Assembly: GCF_000444135.1 (NCBI RefSeq)
Contig: NZ_ATDK01000562.1
Location: 1 to 43,397, forward strand
Direction: 5' to 3'
Origin: Pseudomonas avellanae BPIC 631
Lineage (GTDB): Bacteria; Pseudomonadota; Gammaproteobacteria; Pseudomonadales; Pseudomonadaceae
Length of the DNA stretch: 43,397 nt
Below the pieces are notes generated by a model. That model was not told the origin of the DNA and made no database searches. It worked only from the letters and a program-made list of their open reading frames with translations. The translations under genes were made by a program, and so were the position numbers. Shown piece after piece: positions 1 to 8,117 of this stretch; the stretch's first letter is position 1, and every line of letters starts with the position of its first letter.

Positions 1-14
1 TTGTCTACACCCTC

Positions 15-503
15 CTAGGGCGCGGTGACGTCAAACAGCGTATACGCCAGGGTCAGATGCTTCACATCGTCAGGCAAATCCCTATCCACGATGAAGCGCA
101 CCGGCATTTCGATGCGTTCGCCCGGCTGTAACGTCTGTTGAGTGAAGCAAAAGCATTCGGTCTTGTGAAACCAGGGCGCTGCCTTTCCAGGAGTAATGCC
201 CGGTACGGCCTGGGCCTTCATCGGTTTTTCTGTAGGGTTTTGGGCCACGAAGATCATTTCGTTGACCGCGCCCGGATGCACATACATGCGGCCTGCGCGG
301 GGATAGAACGTCCAGACCATGCCGGCAGAATTGGACGACGTGAACTGCACCTCGATCTGACGCGCCGTATCGATCGGCTGTTCGTCCGTAACGTCACGCA
401 GCGAGTGATAAATCGGTGTCAGCGCAAATCCACACGCACACATGATCGCCACCAGCAGAAGCAGGCGGAAGACGAGCCGTTCAGAGGTGATGCGCTGAGT
501 CAT
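15..503 (-). CDS. ctaG: Cytochrome c oxidase assembly protein CtaG/Cox11
   Basis: Cox11/CtaG proteins deliver copper to the CuB site of aa3-type cytochrome c oxidase on the periplasmic side of the inner membrane. This 162-residue protein has one N-terminal membrane segment (about residues 10-30), the diagnostic copper-binding CFCF motif (about residue 118), and the family C-terminus (MPVRFIVDRDLP, LAYTLFD). It is somewhat shorter than usual (about 180-190). The segment after the membrane helix, where I expect a conserved cysteine (YDVMC-like), reads IYHSLRDV with no Cys, although two Cys lie inside the helix. The gene is transcribed leftward with no coxA or coxB visible; any partners lie outside the window. 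Start at the ATG at 503. Family assignment is firm; full function less so. Confidence 0.88.
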   Translation of the reverse strand: MTQRITSERLVFRLLLLVAIMCACGFALTPIYHSLRDVTDEQPIDTARQIEVQFTSSNSAGMVWTFYPRAGRMYVHPGAVNEMIFVAQNPTEKPMKAQAVPGITPGKAAPWFHKTECFCFTQQTLQPGERIEMPVRFIVDRDLPDDVKHLTLAYTLFDVTAP

Positions 504-805
504 GAATGGCTCACTTTTGCGTTGGGCAATGTGTCGGGAAGAGGGCGGTCACCTTCAGAGTAGTCCGCTTATTGCAAAGACAAGGTGCCCGGCGCGTCGA
601 TGTTCAAGCACTTCGGTGCACGCGAGCAATGATTGTTTTTTGACCAAGTGATCAAAAAAAGGCAAAAACCCCGTTGATATAGCCAATGTATATAAATGTG
701 CACCGGTTATGACAAAAGTGTCTTAGGCATTTAGTTAACCGAGCTAACGTATGATCTTCCCTAACTGCAGCACAGGGCGTAACGCCCTCAGGAGTTCCAA
801 CTGCC
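504..805. other. Divergent intergenic region, ctaG / hypothetical gene
   Basis: This 302-bp spacer separates two divergent genes. It holds an AT-rich part (about 655-720) that could contain promoters, an imperfect inverted repeat TTGACCAAGTGATCAA at 640-655 flanked by T and A runs, and a short GC stem-loop (774-788) directly before the ribosome binding site of the rightward gene. No further gene is seen. Confidence 0.5.
774..794 (+). promoter_or_regulatory. Stem-loop abutting the ribosome binding site of the 806 gene
   Basis: AGGGCG (774-779) pairs perfectly with CGCCCT (783-788) around the 3-nt loop TAA. AGGAG at 790-794 follows after one base, about 11 nt before the ATG at 806. The stem would leave the Shine-Dalgarno just exposed. 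The same layout is seen at hemB and chaC. Confidence 0.4.
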
Positions 806-1456
806 ATGAACACCGCCGCATTGCGCGAGCAGATACAACGAGCCCATCAACATGAGGCCAAGACCGGCCACCTGTTGCAACAGTTGGAACAAAAGCTGCC
901 CCATCTTCACCCCGCCATCCACTTGCCGGATGTCGATGCGAGAGAAGTGCTGGCGCGTTTCGTAACCGCTTATATTGATCTGGTGCCCGACCTGCTGGAC
1001 GTTGCTCACGAGGTTGCGGTGGAAGCCGGGATCGAAGGGCAGATAAAACCGGTGCTGAAAATCGCCGAGCACTTTTTTGCCGCGCCGCCGCCGGTCATGG
1101 CCGGGCACGAGGGGCTGGAAAGCCTGCTGGATGAGGCTTACCTGGCGCACCGGCTGGTGGAAGAAGTGAATGATCTGTACATCAAGCATTTCGGTCAGCC
1201 GCTGATACCGTCCAATACCACGGTTGCCAGCGTGATCGCCCACCAGTTGATCGGCGAGCAATTTGCCAACGAGCTGGACGAAGCGGTGCATCATGCGGTC
1301 GATCAGCTTCTCGACGACGATAGCTTTGCGCTGGACTCGGTCGAAGCCTATCGCGAGAAACTGAGCAGCCCTGAAACCGGTGCAGCCTGGAAGCGCTGGC
1401 CAAGCCTGTCACGTCAATTGGGTATCGGCCTGGAGCTGGAACGCTCCGTCATCTGA
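806..1456 (+). CDS. Conserved hypothetical protein next to the SulP/CA pair
   Basis: A 216-residue soluble, acidic, largely helical protein with no signal peptide or membrane segment. I do not recognise a characterised domain. I recall a closely similar hypothetical protein beside the carbonic anhydrase/SulP pair in P. aeruginosa (PA0104), so it appears to be a conserved Pseudomonas family. Visible features are a Gln/His-rich N-terminal helix (about 1-35), a middle segment rich in Asp, Glu and His (about 100-175: AHRLVEEVND, HQLIGEQFANELDEAVHH), and a basic C-terminal tail. The His/Glu/Asp density in helices could fit metal binding, but that is a guess. It is convergent with the SulP gene, with a long hairpin between them. 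Confidence 0.8.
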   Translation: MNTAALREQIQRAHQHEAKTGHLLQQLEQKLPHLHPAIHLPDVDAREVLARFVTAYIDLVPDLLDVAHEVAVEAGIEGQIKPVLKIAEHFFAAPPPVMAGHEGLESLLDEAYLAHRLVEEVNDLYIKHFGQPLIPSNTTVASVIAHQLIGEQFANELDEAVHHAVDQLLDDDSFALDSVEAYREKLSSPETGAAWKRWPSLSRQLGIGLELERSVI

Positions 1457-1491
1457 TTCAGACGCCCGCGTCATTGTCTTCGCCCGCAACG

Positions 1492-1543
1492 GAAGGAGCC
1501 GGATATCGCTCCGCTGCTACGCGAAGACCCATCCGGCTCCTTC
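1492..1543. terminator. Long inverted repeat between convergent genes
   Basis: GAAGGAGCCGGAT (1492-1504) and ATCCGGCTCCTTC (1531-1543) form a perfect 13-bp stem around a 26-nt loop, between the stops of the 806 gene and the SulP gene. No long T run follows on either strand, so it may act as a bidirectional terminator or mRNA 3' end stabiliser. Confidence 0.5.
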
Positions 1544-1564
1544 GATTACCCTGTGTTGCGACGA

Positions 1565-3097
1565 TCAGGTTGCGCCTGAACCAATCCCTGTGGTCGTGTA
1601 GACCCGCCCTTCAAGACGACGCTTCAAGCCACGCGGCTCAATGAGCAGCCGGGTTCCGTGAGCCGCGTTGGAGCGGCCCCACTCTTCCAGCAGTTCCAGA
1701 CACGAGTGATCGATGTAAGACAGGTTGCCCAACGGCACATGCACGGTGCTGCCTTGCGGGATAGTGGCCAATGCCTGAGTCAGCGCTGGCACCTTGAGGA
1801 AGGTCGCAGCGCCCACCAGACGCAGCTCACACTCTTTTTCGCCCGCCAGCGGTACCACATTGATCTTCAGGCGCGATGCCTTGAAGGCCAGTTTGACCAG
1901 CGTCAGGCCGAAACCGACCAGCACACCTGTCAACAGGTCGGTAAAGACGATCGCCACGGCGGTTGCCGCATAGGTGAACATCGGCATCCGGCCATAGCGG
2001 CCCAGACCGCGAAACGCTTTCAGATCGACCAGTTTCAGACCGGTGTAGACCAATACGCCTGCAAGGCTTGCGACCGGGATGCTTTGCAATACGCTCGACA
2101 GCAGCAAGACGAACGCCAGCAGCCACGTACCGTGGAGTATGGTCGAGTAACGAGTCTTGGCACCGGCCTGAACGTTGGCCGAGCTGCGCACGATCACGCC
2201 AGTCATCGGCAACGCACCCAGCAGTCCGCAGAGCATATTACCCACGCCTTGAGCGCTCAGTTCCTTGTCGAAGTCCGAACGTTCGCCGCTGTGCATGCGG
2301 TCCACCGCCGAGGCAGAAAGCAGCGTTTCGGCACTGGCAATGAAGGCGACGACAATGGCGGCAACCAGAATCGCCGGGTCCGCCAGGTTCATCAGGTCCG
2401 CAGGGCGCAGCCAGTCGATGGCATCGGCCAGGTTATCGGGCACTTCAACGCGCTTGACCTGCAAGGCCATGAACAGGCTGATACCGGTGGCAATACCGAC
2501 ACCCAGCAGCGCGCCGGGCACGAAGCGCAAGGATTGTGGGCGCAGTTTCTCCCAGCCCCACATGATCAGCATGGTGCCCAGACCGAGCATACCGGCTTGC
2601 ATGCCGGTGCCTGGCCCGATGGCCTGAACCAGTGTGGCGGGGAAGCCGATCAGGTTATCCAGCCCGGAAGGTTTAGGCCCGCTGTCGAACATGACGTGCG
2701 CCTGTGACAGGACGATCAGCACGCCGATGCCGGCGAGCATGCCGTAGACCACCGCAGGTGCGGTTACCCGGAACCAGCAGCCAAGCTTGAATCGACCCGC
2801 CAGCAACTGAAGCAAGCCTGCCAGCAGCAGGATCGGCCCGAGCATCGCCATGCCATGCTCACGCACCACTTCAAAGACCAACACAGCCAGGCCCGCAGCC
2901 GGACCACTGACCTGCAGTGGCGAACCGGCTATCCAGCCGACCACCAAGCCACCAATGATGCCGGTGATCAGACCTTTGGCCGGCGGCATGCCGGATGCAA
3001 TCGCGATCCCCATGCACAGCGGCAGTGCAACCAGGAACACGACCACGGAAGCCAGCAGCTCACGCGGTAAAGCGGATTTCAATTCTTTAATACCCAT
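1565..3097 (-). CDS. SulP family anion transporter with STAS domain
   Basis: SulP/SLC26 permeases move sulfate, bicarbonate or other anions across the inner membrane. The 510-residue protein has the family N-terminus (LPRELLASVVVFLVALPLCMGIAIASGMPPAKGLITGIIGG), about 10-12 hydrophobic segments, and a C-terminal STAS-like domain (about 415-500, with LGNLSYIDHSCLELLEEWGR). I chose the ATG at 3097 because GGAGAAG lies about 8 nt upstream and MGIKELKSALPREL matches the usual start; a longer reading frame to 3148 has no better site. It lies 103 bp downstream of a beta-carbonic anhydrase on the same strand. That association is known for bicarbonate-type SulP proteins, so bicarbonate is as likely a substrate as sulfate. 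Confidence 0.92.
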   Translation of the reverse strand: MGIKELKSALPRELLASVVVFLVALPLCMGIAIASGMPPAKGLITGIIGGLVVGWIAGSPLQVSGPAAGLAVLVFEVVREHGMAMLGPILLLAGLLQLLAGRFKLGCWFRVTAPAVVYGMLAGIGVLIVLSQAHVMFDSGPKPSGLDNLIGFPATLVQAIGPGTGMQAGMLGLGTMLIMWGWEKLRPQSLRFVPGALLGVGIATGISLFMALQVKRVEVPDNLADAIDWLRPADLMNLADPAILVAAIVVAFIASAETLLSASAVDRMHSGERSDFDKELSAQGVGNMLCGLLGALPMTGVIVRSSANVQAGAKTRYSTILHGTWLLAFVLLLSSVLQSIPVASLAGVLVYTGLKLVDLKAFRGLGRYGRMPMFTYAATAVAIVFTDLLTGVLVGFGLTLVKLAFKASRLKINVVPLAGEKECELRLVGAATFLKVPALTQALATIPQGSTVHVPLGNLSYIDHSCLELLEEWGRSNAAHGTRLLIEPRGLKRRLEGRVYTTTGIGSGAT

Positions 3098-3130
3098 GGC
3101 GCTTCTCCGGGATTTTTCAGACGAAGCAAG

Positions 3131-3165
3131 GCGGGCGGCTCGCATCATGCGTAGCCGCCACCCGC
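3131..3165 (-). promoter_or_regulatory. Hairpin between carbonic anhydrase and SulP genes
   Basis: GCGGGCGGCT at 3131-3140 pairs with AGCCGCCACCCGC at 3153-3165 with one bulge, and the interior CGCAT-C-ATGCG continues the stem. It lies in the 103-bp gap of the CA-SulP transcript and could lower downstream expression or stabilise the upstream message. Confidence 0.45.
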
Positions 3166-3200
3166 TAAAACAAGGTGCTTGCCGTCAGTAGTGACTGATA

Positions 3201-3941
3201 TCAGTCAGCTGAAAAGCGTGCTTTCGGGGAAGCCATCGGCGTCGGGCCGGTGCCATCGAGCGGCACGAAGGTGTCACGCTCTGCGTCGTAGGCCAGAATT
3301 TCGCTGGTTTCGATGCTGTAGACCCAGCCGTGGATGAACAACTGACCACTGGCCATCTTCGCTGCGACCGATGGGTGGGTGCGCAGGTGATGCAGCTGGG
3401 AAATCACGTTTTCCTGGGTCAGGACCTGCATGGTTTCCAGCTCGCCGCTGCAATTGCAGTTTTGCTCGACCACTGTGCGGGCTACTTCGGCATGACGCAG
3501 CCAGGCTTTTACCGTCGGCATCTTGTCCAGGCTTGAAGGGTTGAGCACGGCACGCATTGCGCCGCAGTCGGAGTGCCCGCAAACAATGATGTGCTGCACG
3601 CCCAAGGCGACCACTGCATATTCCAGAGCAGTGGACACGCCGCCGTTCATCTGGCCATACGGTGGCACGACGTTACCGACGTTACGCGTCACAAAAAGGT
3701 CGCCTGGCGAGCTTTGAGTGATCAATTCGGGCACGATGCGCGAGTCAGCGCAGGTAATGAACATGGCCCGTGGCGACTGCGCAGTCGCCAGTTTCTTGAA
3801 CAGTTCTTCCTGCTGAGGGAAGACTTCTTTACGAAAATGAACAAAGCCATCGACGATATGTTTCAACGCTACGTCGGCGCTGTCCGCGTGGCTGGATGTG
3901 CTGGACGACGTAGCCGAATGCTGTTTATCAGTGTCTCTCAT
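3201..3941 (-). CDS. Beta-class carbonic anhydrase
   Basis: Interconverts CO2 and bicarbonate using zinc. The protein shows the beta-class signatures: CADSR (zinc Cys plus the Asp-Arg dyad), RNVGN, and GHSDCGAM (zinc His and Cys). The frame is open to 4010, but the ATG at 3941 is preferred because AGAGGA lies 7-8 nt upstream. This gives 246 residues, typical for the family; the Ser/Thr-rich N-terminal tail is not conserved. It is first in a leftward pair with the SulP transporter, so the two probably act together in bicarbonate uptake or pH/CO2 balance. The 137-bp region upstream of it carries no other gene. Confidence 0.93.
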   Translation of the reverse strand: MRDTDKQHSATSSSTSSHADSADVALKHIVDGFVHFRKEVFPQQEELFKKLATAQSPRAMFITCADSRIVPELITQSSPGDLFVTRNVGNVVPPYGQMNGGVSTALEYAVVALGVQHIIVCGHSDCGAMRAVLNPSSLDKMPTVKAWLRHAEVARTVVEQNCNCSGELETMQVLTQENVISQLHHLRTHPSVAAKMASGQLFIHGWVYSIETSEILAYDAERDTFVPLDGTGPTPMASPKARFSAD

Positions 3942-4147
3942 GTCTTCATCCTCTCTGACGGATTGATGTCGATTCTTCATGTCTGTTTGACCAGAGCCGG
4001 ATGTGATCACCTGTAACGGGCATCACGAAAAAATCCTTTGAGCGCTATCGCTGCTGTCACTCCGAATTACAGACTAATCGCCCAAGCTTAAGCGAAACTG
4101 AATGCGATGGCTCTGGGACGCGGGTTTGCACGATGGTACCAAGTTCG

Positions 4148-5206
4148 TTACAAGAGTGACATTTGTTCTCCGGGCGGACAAAACGCATCACAATCGAGTG
4201 TGAAGCCGTCACGTTTGTTCAATCCGAGCCGTCTGATTGCCAAGGCATAGCGTTGCGCCAGCAGATCGGCAAAAGCTCCTTCGCCACGCATCCTCGAGCC
4301 AAAACGACTGTCGTACAGTGCGCCGCCGCGACTTTGGCGAACAAGGCTCATCACATGGTCGGCGCGCTGCGGGTAATGCGCCTTCAACCATTCGTCGAAC
4401 AGCGGCGCGACTTCCCGCGGCAAGCGCAGCATCACGTAACTGGCGCTCAACGCACCCGCGTCCTTTGCCTCACTCAACAGCGCTTCCAGTTCGTGGTCGT
4501 TGATCATCGGGATCATTGGCGCGCACAGCACACCGACCGGCACGCCCGCCTGACGCAATACCCGAATGGCCCGCAAACGGGCCTTGGGCGCTGCGGCCCT
4601 GGGCTCGAGAATGCATTTGAGCTCGTCATCCAGCGTCGTCAGGCTGATGAATACCGATACCAGACGCAATTTCGCCATTTCCGCCAGCAGATCCAGATCC
4701 CGCAGGATCAGCGAGCCTTTGGTAATGATGCTCACCGGATGACGATAGCGCAGCAATACCTCAAGCGTGGCGCGAGTGATGCGGTGTTCACGTTCGATAG
4801 GCTGATACGGGTCGGTATTGGCCCCCAGGGTGATAGGCGCGCAGCGGTAGCCTGGCTTGGAGAGCTGTTGCTCCAGCAGCGTCGCCGCGTTGGTTTTGGC
4901 GATCAGTCTGGTCTCGAAATCGAGCCCCGGCGACATGTCCCAATAGGCGTGGCTGGGTCTGGCGAAGCAATAGATGCAGCCATGTTCACAGCCCCGATAA
5001 GGGTTAATTGACCGGTCGAAAGGAATGTCCGGCGAGGTGTTGCGGGTGATGATGCTTTTGGCGGTTTCCAGCGTGACGGTGGTGCCCTGCGTCAGCGGGA
5101 CTTCCTGATACCAGCCGTCATCCTCGGCCACAGACTGGCTGGGCGCAAAACGATTATGCGGATTGCTGGCGGTACCGCGACCACGAACCGGGGACGGGCT
5201 GGACAT
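4148..5206 (-). CDS. Radical SAM protein (PA0069 / SplB-like family)
   Basis: A 352-residue radical SAM enzyme. The 4Fe-4S/SAM motif CEHGCIYC (CxxxCxxC) lies at about residues 73-80, followed by FARPSHAYWDMSPGLDFETRL, typical of the spore-photoproduct-lyase-like/Rv2578c subgroup. GANTDPYQPIERE and a cysteine-bearing C-terminus (DCDAFCPPGEQ) agree. The reaction is unknown; relation to DNA photoproduct lyases suggests DNA or nucleotide repair. An excellent LexA box lies 18-33 bp upstream of the ATG, and I recall the P. aeruginosa orthologue (PA0069) as part of the LexA regulon. Family call is strong; substrate unknown. Confidence 0.9.
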   Translation of the reverse strand: MSSPSPVRGRGTASNPHNRFAPSQSVAEDDGWYQEVPLTQGTTVTLETAKSIITRNTSPDIPFDRSINPYRGCEHGCIYCFARPSHAYWDMSPGLDFETRLIAKTNAATLLEQQLSKPGYRCAPITLGANTDPYQPIEREHRITRATLEVLLRYRHPVSIITKGSLILRDLDLLAEMAKLRLVSVFISLTTLDDELKCILEPRAAAPKARLRAIRVLRQAGVPVGVLCAPMIPMINDHELEALLSEAKDAGALSASYVMLRLPREVAPLFDEWLKAHYPQRADHVMSLVRQSRGGALYDSRFGSRMRGEGAFADLLAQRYALAIRRLGLNKRDGFTLDCDAFCPPGEQMSLL

Positions 5207-5223
5207 CTGGCATTACTCGGATA

Positions 5224-5239
5224 CTGTTTATCCGTACAG
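5224..5239. promoter_or_regulatory. LexA (SOS) box upstream of the radical SAM gene
   Basis: CTGTTTATCCGTACAG matches the gamma-proteobacterial SOS box CTGT-N8-ACAG at all eight defined positions, and the flanks extend the dyad (TACTGT...ACAGTA). It lies 18-33 bp upstream of the start at 5206, where LexA would cover the promoter or start point. It predicts DNA-damage induction. Confidence 0.8.
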
Positions 5240-5319
5240 TAAAGCATGTGCCTTGGTGTGTCGCCCAATCAGATCGGTGAAACACCGCTCGGCTGACGAG
5301 CGGCGTGCGTGCGGCCCGT

Positions 5320-5988
5320 TCAGGCATCGCCCTCGTGAGTCAGTTCCAGTACCCGGTCAACCAGCTTGTTGATGCCTGATGCGGCCTCGCCAATGCTTTT
5401 GGCGACCATGTAGGCGGGCGTGCTGACCAGTTTGCGTGCTGGGTCTTCGACAATGTCATCGACAGCGCATTGCGCATGGCTGCCGCCCATTTTGGTGATG
5501 GCAGCCGCTGTTTCAGGATCGTTGCCGATGGTGCAGATGACGCCTGGGCCATAGATCTTGGCGGCCAGTGCCGGAGTGATGCAGATCAGCCCGACCGGTT
5601 TGCCGGCTTCGGCGAACGCCTCGGCCAGCTCCAGCAGCCCGGCTTCTACTTGGCAGGCATGCCCTTCAAGAGCGAGGTCCGAGAGGTTTTTTGCCGAGCC
5701 GAAGCCGCCGGGGATGATCAGTGCGTCGAAATCGTCGGCGTTGGCCTCGCGAATGTCTTTCACTTCGCCACGGGCAATGCGCGCCGATTCGATCAGCACA
5801 TTGCGCGATTCGGGCATTTCTTCGCCCGTCAGGTGATTGATCACATGGTGCTGAGCGATATCCGGCGCGAAGCACTGGACCTGCGCGCCACGTTGATCCA
5901 GGCGCAGCAGGGTCAATACGCTTTCATGAATTTCTGCGCCATCGTAGACGCCGCATCCCGAGAGGATAACAGCCACTTTTTTCTGCAT
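5320..5988 (-). CDS. elbB: ElbB, DJ-1/PfpI-like glyoxalase
   Basis: A 222-residue member of the ElbB branch of the DJ-1/PfpI superfamily (class I glutamine amidotransferase fold). E. coli ElbB was linked to isoprenoid biosynthesis and has glutathione-independent glyoxalase activity. The N-terminus MQKKVAVILSGCGVYDGAEIHE is characteristic, as are DALIIPGGFGSAKNLSD (about 88-104) and the nucleophile elbow GLICITPA with its cysteine at about 136. It lies upstream of hemB as I remember in P. aeruginosa (elbB-dedA-hemB), on the leftward strand. No signal peptide; cytoplasmic. Start ATG at 5988; SD weak (AAGGAGCCG just upstream). Confidence 0.92.
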   Translation of the reverse strand: MQKKVAVILSGCGVYDGAEIHESVLTLLRLDQRGAQVQCFAPDIAQHHVINHLTGEEMPESRNVLIESARIARGEVKDIREANADDFDALIIPGGFGSAKNLSDLALEGHACQVEAGLLELAEAFAEAGKPVGLICITPALAAKIYGPGVICTIGNDPETAAAITKMGGSHAQCAVDDIVEDPARKLVSTPAYMVAKSIGEAASGINKLVDRVLELTHEGDA

Positions 5989-6151
5989 CGATTCGGCTCC
6001 TTGGTGCGTGAGCTACCTGAAACGTGTCTTTATTGGTCTATGCATTGATCGTTTTACCGGCCGAGTGTTCAGTCGGCACGGCATTGGCGATATTCAGGTG
6101 GGCAGATGCGCAAGGGGGCAGCGAGGTCAGACAGCGGCTGGGCGCTGCCGC

Positions 6152-6178
6152 CGAGTGAGGCCTGTGGGCCTGCACTCG
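6152..6178 (-). terminator. Hairpin downstream of dedA
   Basis: CGAGTG (6152-6157) pairs with CACTCG (6173-6178), and inner GGCC/GGCC residues extend the stem with small bulges. It lies 20-45 nt past the dedA stop. It has no U-tract, so termination is uncertain. Confidence 0.35.
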
Positions 6179-6196
6179 GGAATAGACAGTAGCGCT

Positions 6197-6859
6197 TTAC
6201 TCGTCGGTTTTTTTCGTCAGATCGACGGGTACTGCTGCAGGCATATCCAGGTCGGACGCGGCCGCCGATGCACAGAAACGGTCCTTTTCTGCGCGCGCTT
6301 CACGGGCAATGCGAGCGTTCTTGAAGCGTCTGCGGATCCACAGGCCAAGGCCAAGCAGTATCAGCGTGCCCAATACCCAGAGCTCGTATTTCTTCACGTT
6401 GCCCAGCAAGCCTTCGAGAATCGCGCCGAAGTGGTAAGCCGCCGAGCCCAGCGCCGCCGCCCAGACTGCTGCGCCGATACCGTTCAGCACCAGATAACGG
6501 GCGGGTGGGTAGCCGGACAGGCCGATGGCCACGGGCATGACCGTTCGCAGGCCGTACACGAAGCGGAAGCTCAGCACCCAGATGTCGGGGTGTTTGCGCA
6601 CCAGCCTGAGTGCCTTGTCGCCCATGAGTTGCCAGCGAGGCTTGCGTGCCAGTAGCTTGCGGCCGTGTTTGCGCCCCATGAAATACCACAATTGGTCACC
6701 CGCATAACTGCCACAGAACGCGACGAGGATGACGATATTGAGGTCCATGTATCCGCGGAACGCCAGAAATCCGGCAAGAACCAGAATGGTCTCGCCTTCA
6801 AAGAAGGTGCCGAGGAAAAGGGCAAAGTAGCCGAATTCGTTCAAGAAATTCTGGAGCAT
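6197..6859 (-). CDS. DedA family membrane protein
   Basis: DedA/VTT-domain proteins are inner-membrane proteins; several members are implicated in undecaprenyl-phosphate or phospholipid flipping and proton-motive-force homeostasis. This one has 220 residues with 4-6 hydrophobic segments. Signature elements are FEGETILVLAGFLAFRG (about 18-34, with the key acidic residue), FCGSYAGDQLWYFMGRKHG (about 48-66), and RFVYGLRTVMPVAIGLSG (about 98-115, with the conserved Arg and Pro). Start ATG at 6859. It sits between elbB (same strand, 208 bp on) and divergent hemB. Confidence 0.92.
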   Translation of the reverse strand: MLQNFLNEFGYFALFLGTFFEGETILVLAGFLAFRGYMDLNIVILVAFCGSYAGDQLWYFMGRKHGRKLLARKPRWQLMGDKALRLVRKHPDIWVLSFRFVYGLRTVMPVAIGLSGYPPARYLVLNGIGAAVWAAALGSAAYHFGAILEGLLGNVKKYELWVLGTLILLGLGLWIRRRFKNARIAREARAEKDRFCASAAASDLDMPAAVPVDLTKKTDE

Positions 6860-7036
6860 TGTCTGGATGCTGGCGAAATGAACGCGCAGCCTAACGCGCC
6901 CAACGCAATGATGAAAGTGTCGATATGTGTCTCGACGTTAAAGATTCTTACAACCACAATGGTTACATCCACGTAAATGTTGTGACCGCGACGTGCAGTC
7001 GCAGGTCGAACCATGACTGTCACACATTGGTCATAA

Positions 7037-8101
<1,065 letters not shown>

Positions 8102-8117
8102 CCTCACAGGAACATTC

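Noticed and set aside
640..655. Possible Anr/FNR box TTGACCAAGTGATCAA near ctaG.
   Set aside because: The half sites TTGA and TCAA are 8 nt apart; Anr/FNR sites need 6. Flanking T and A runs make chance symmetry likely.
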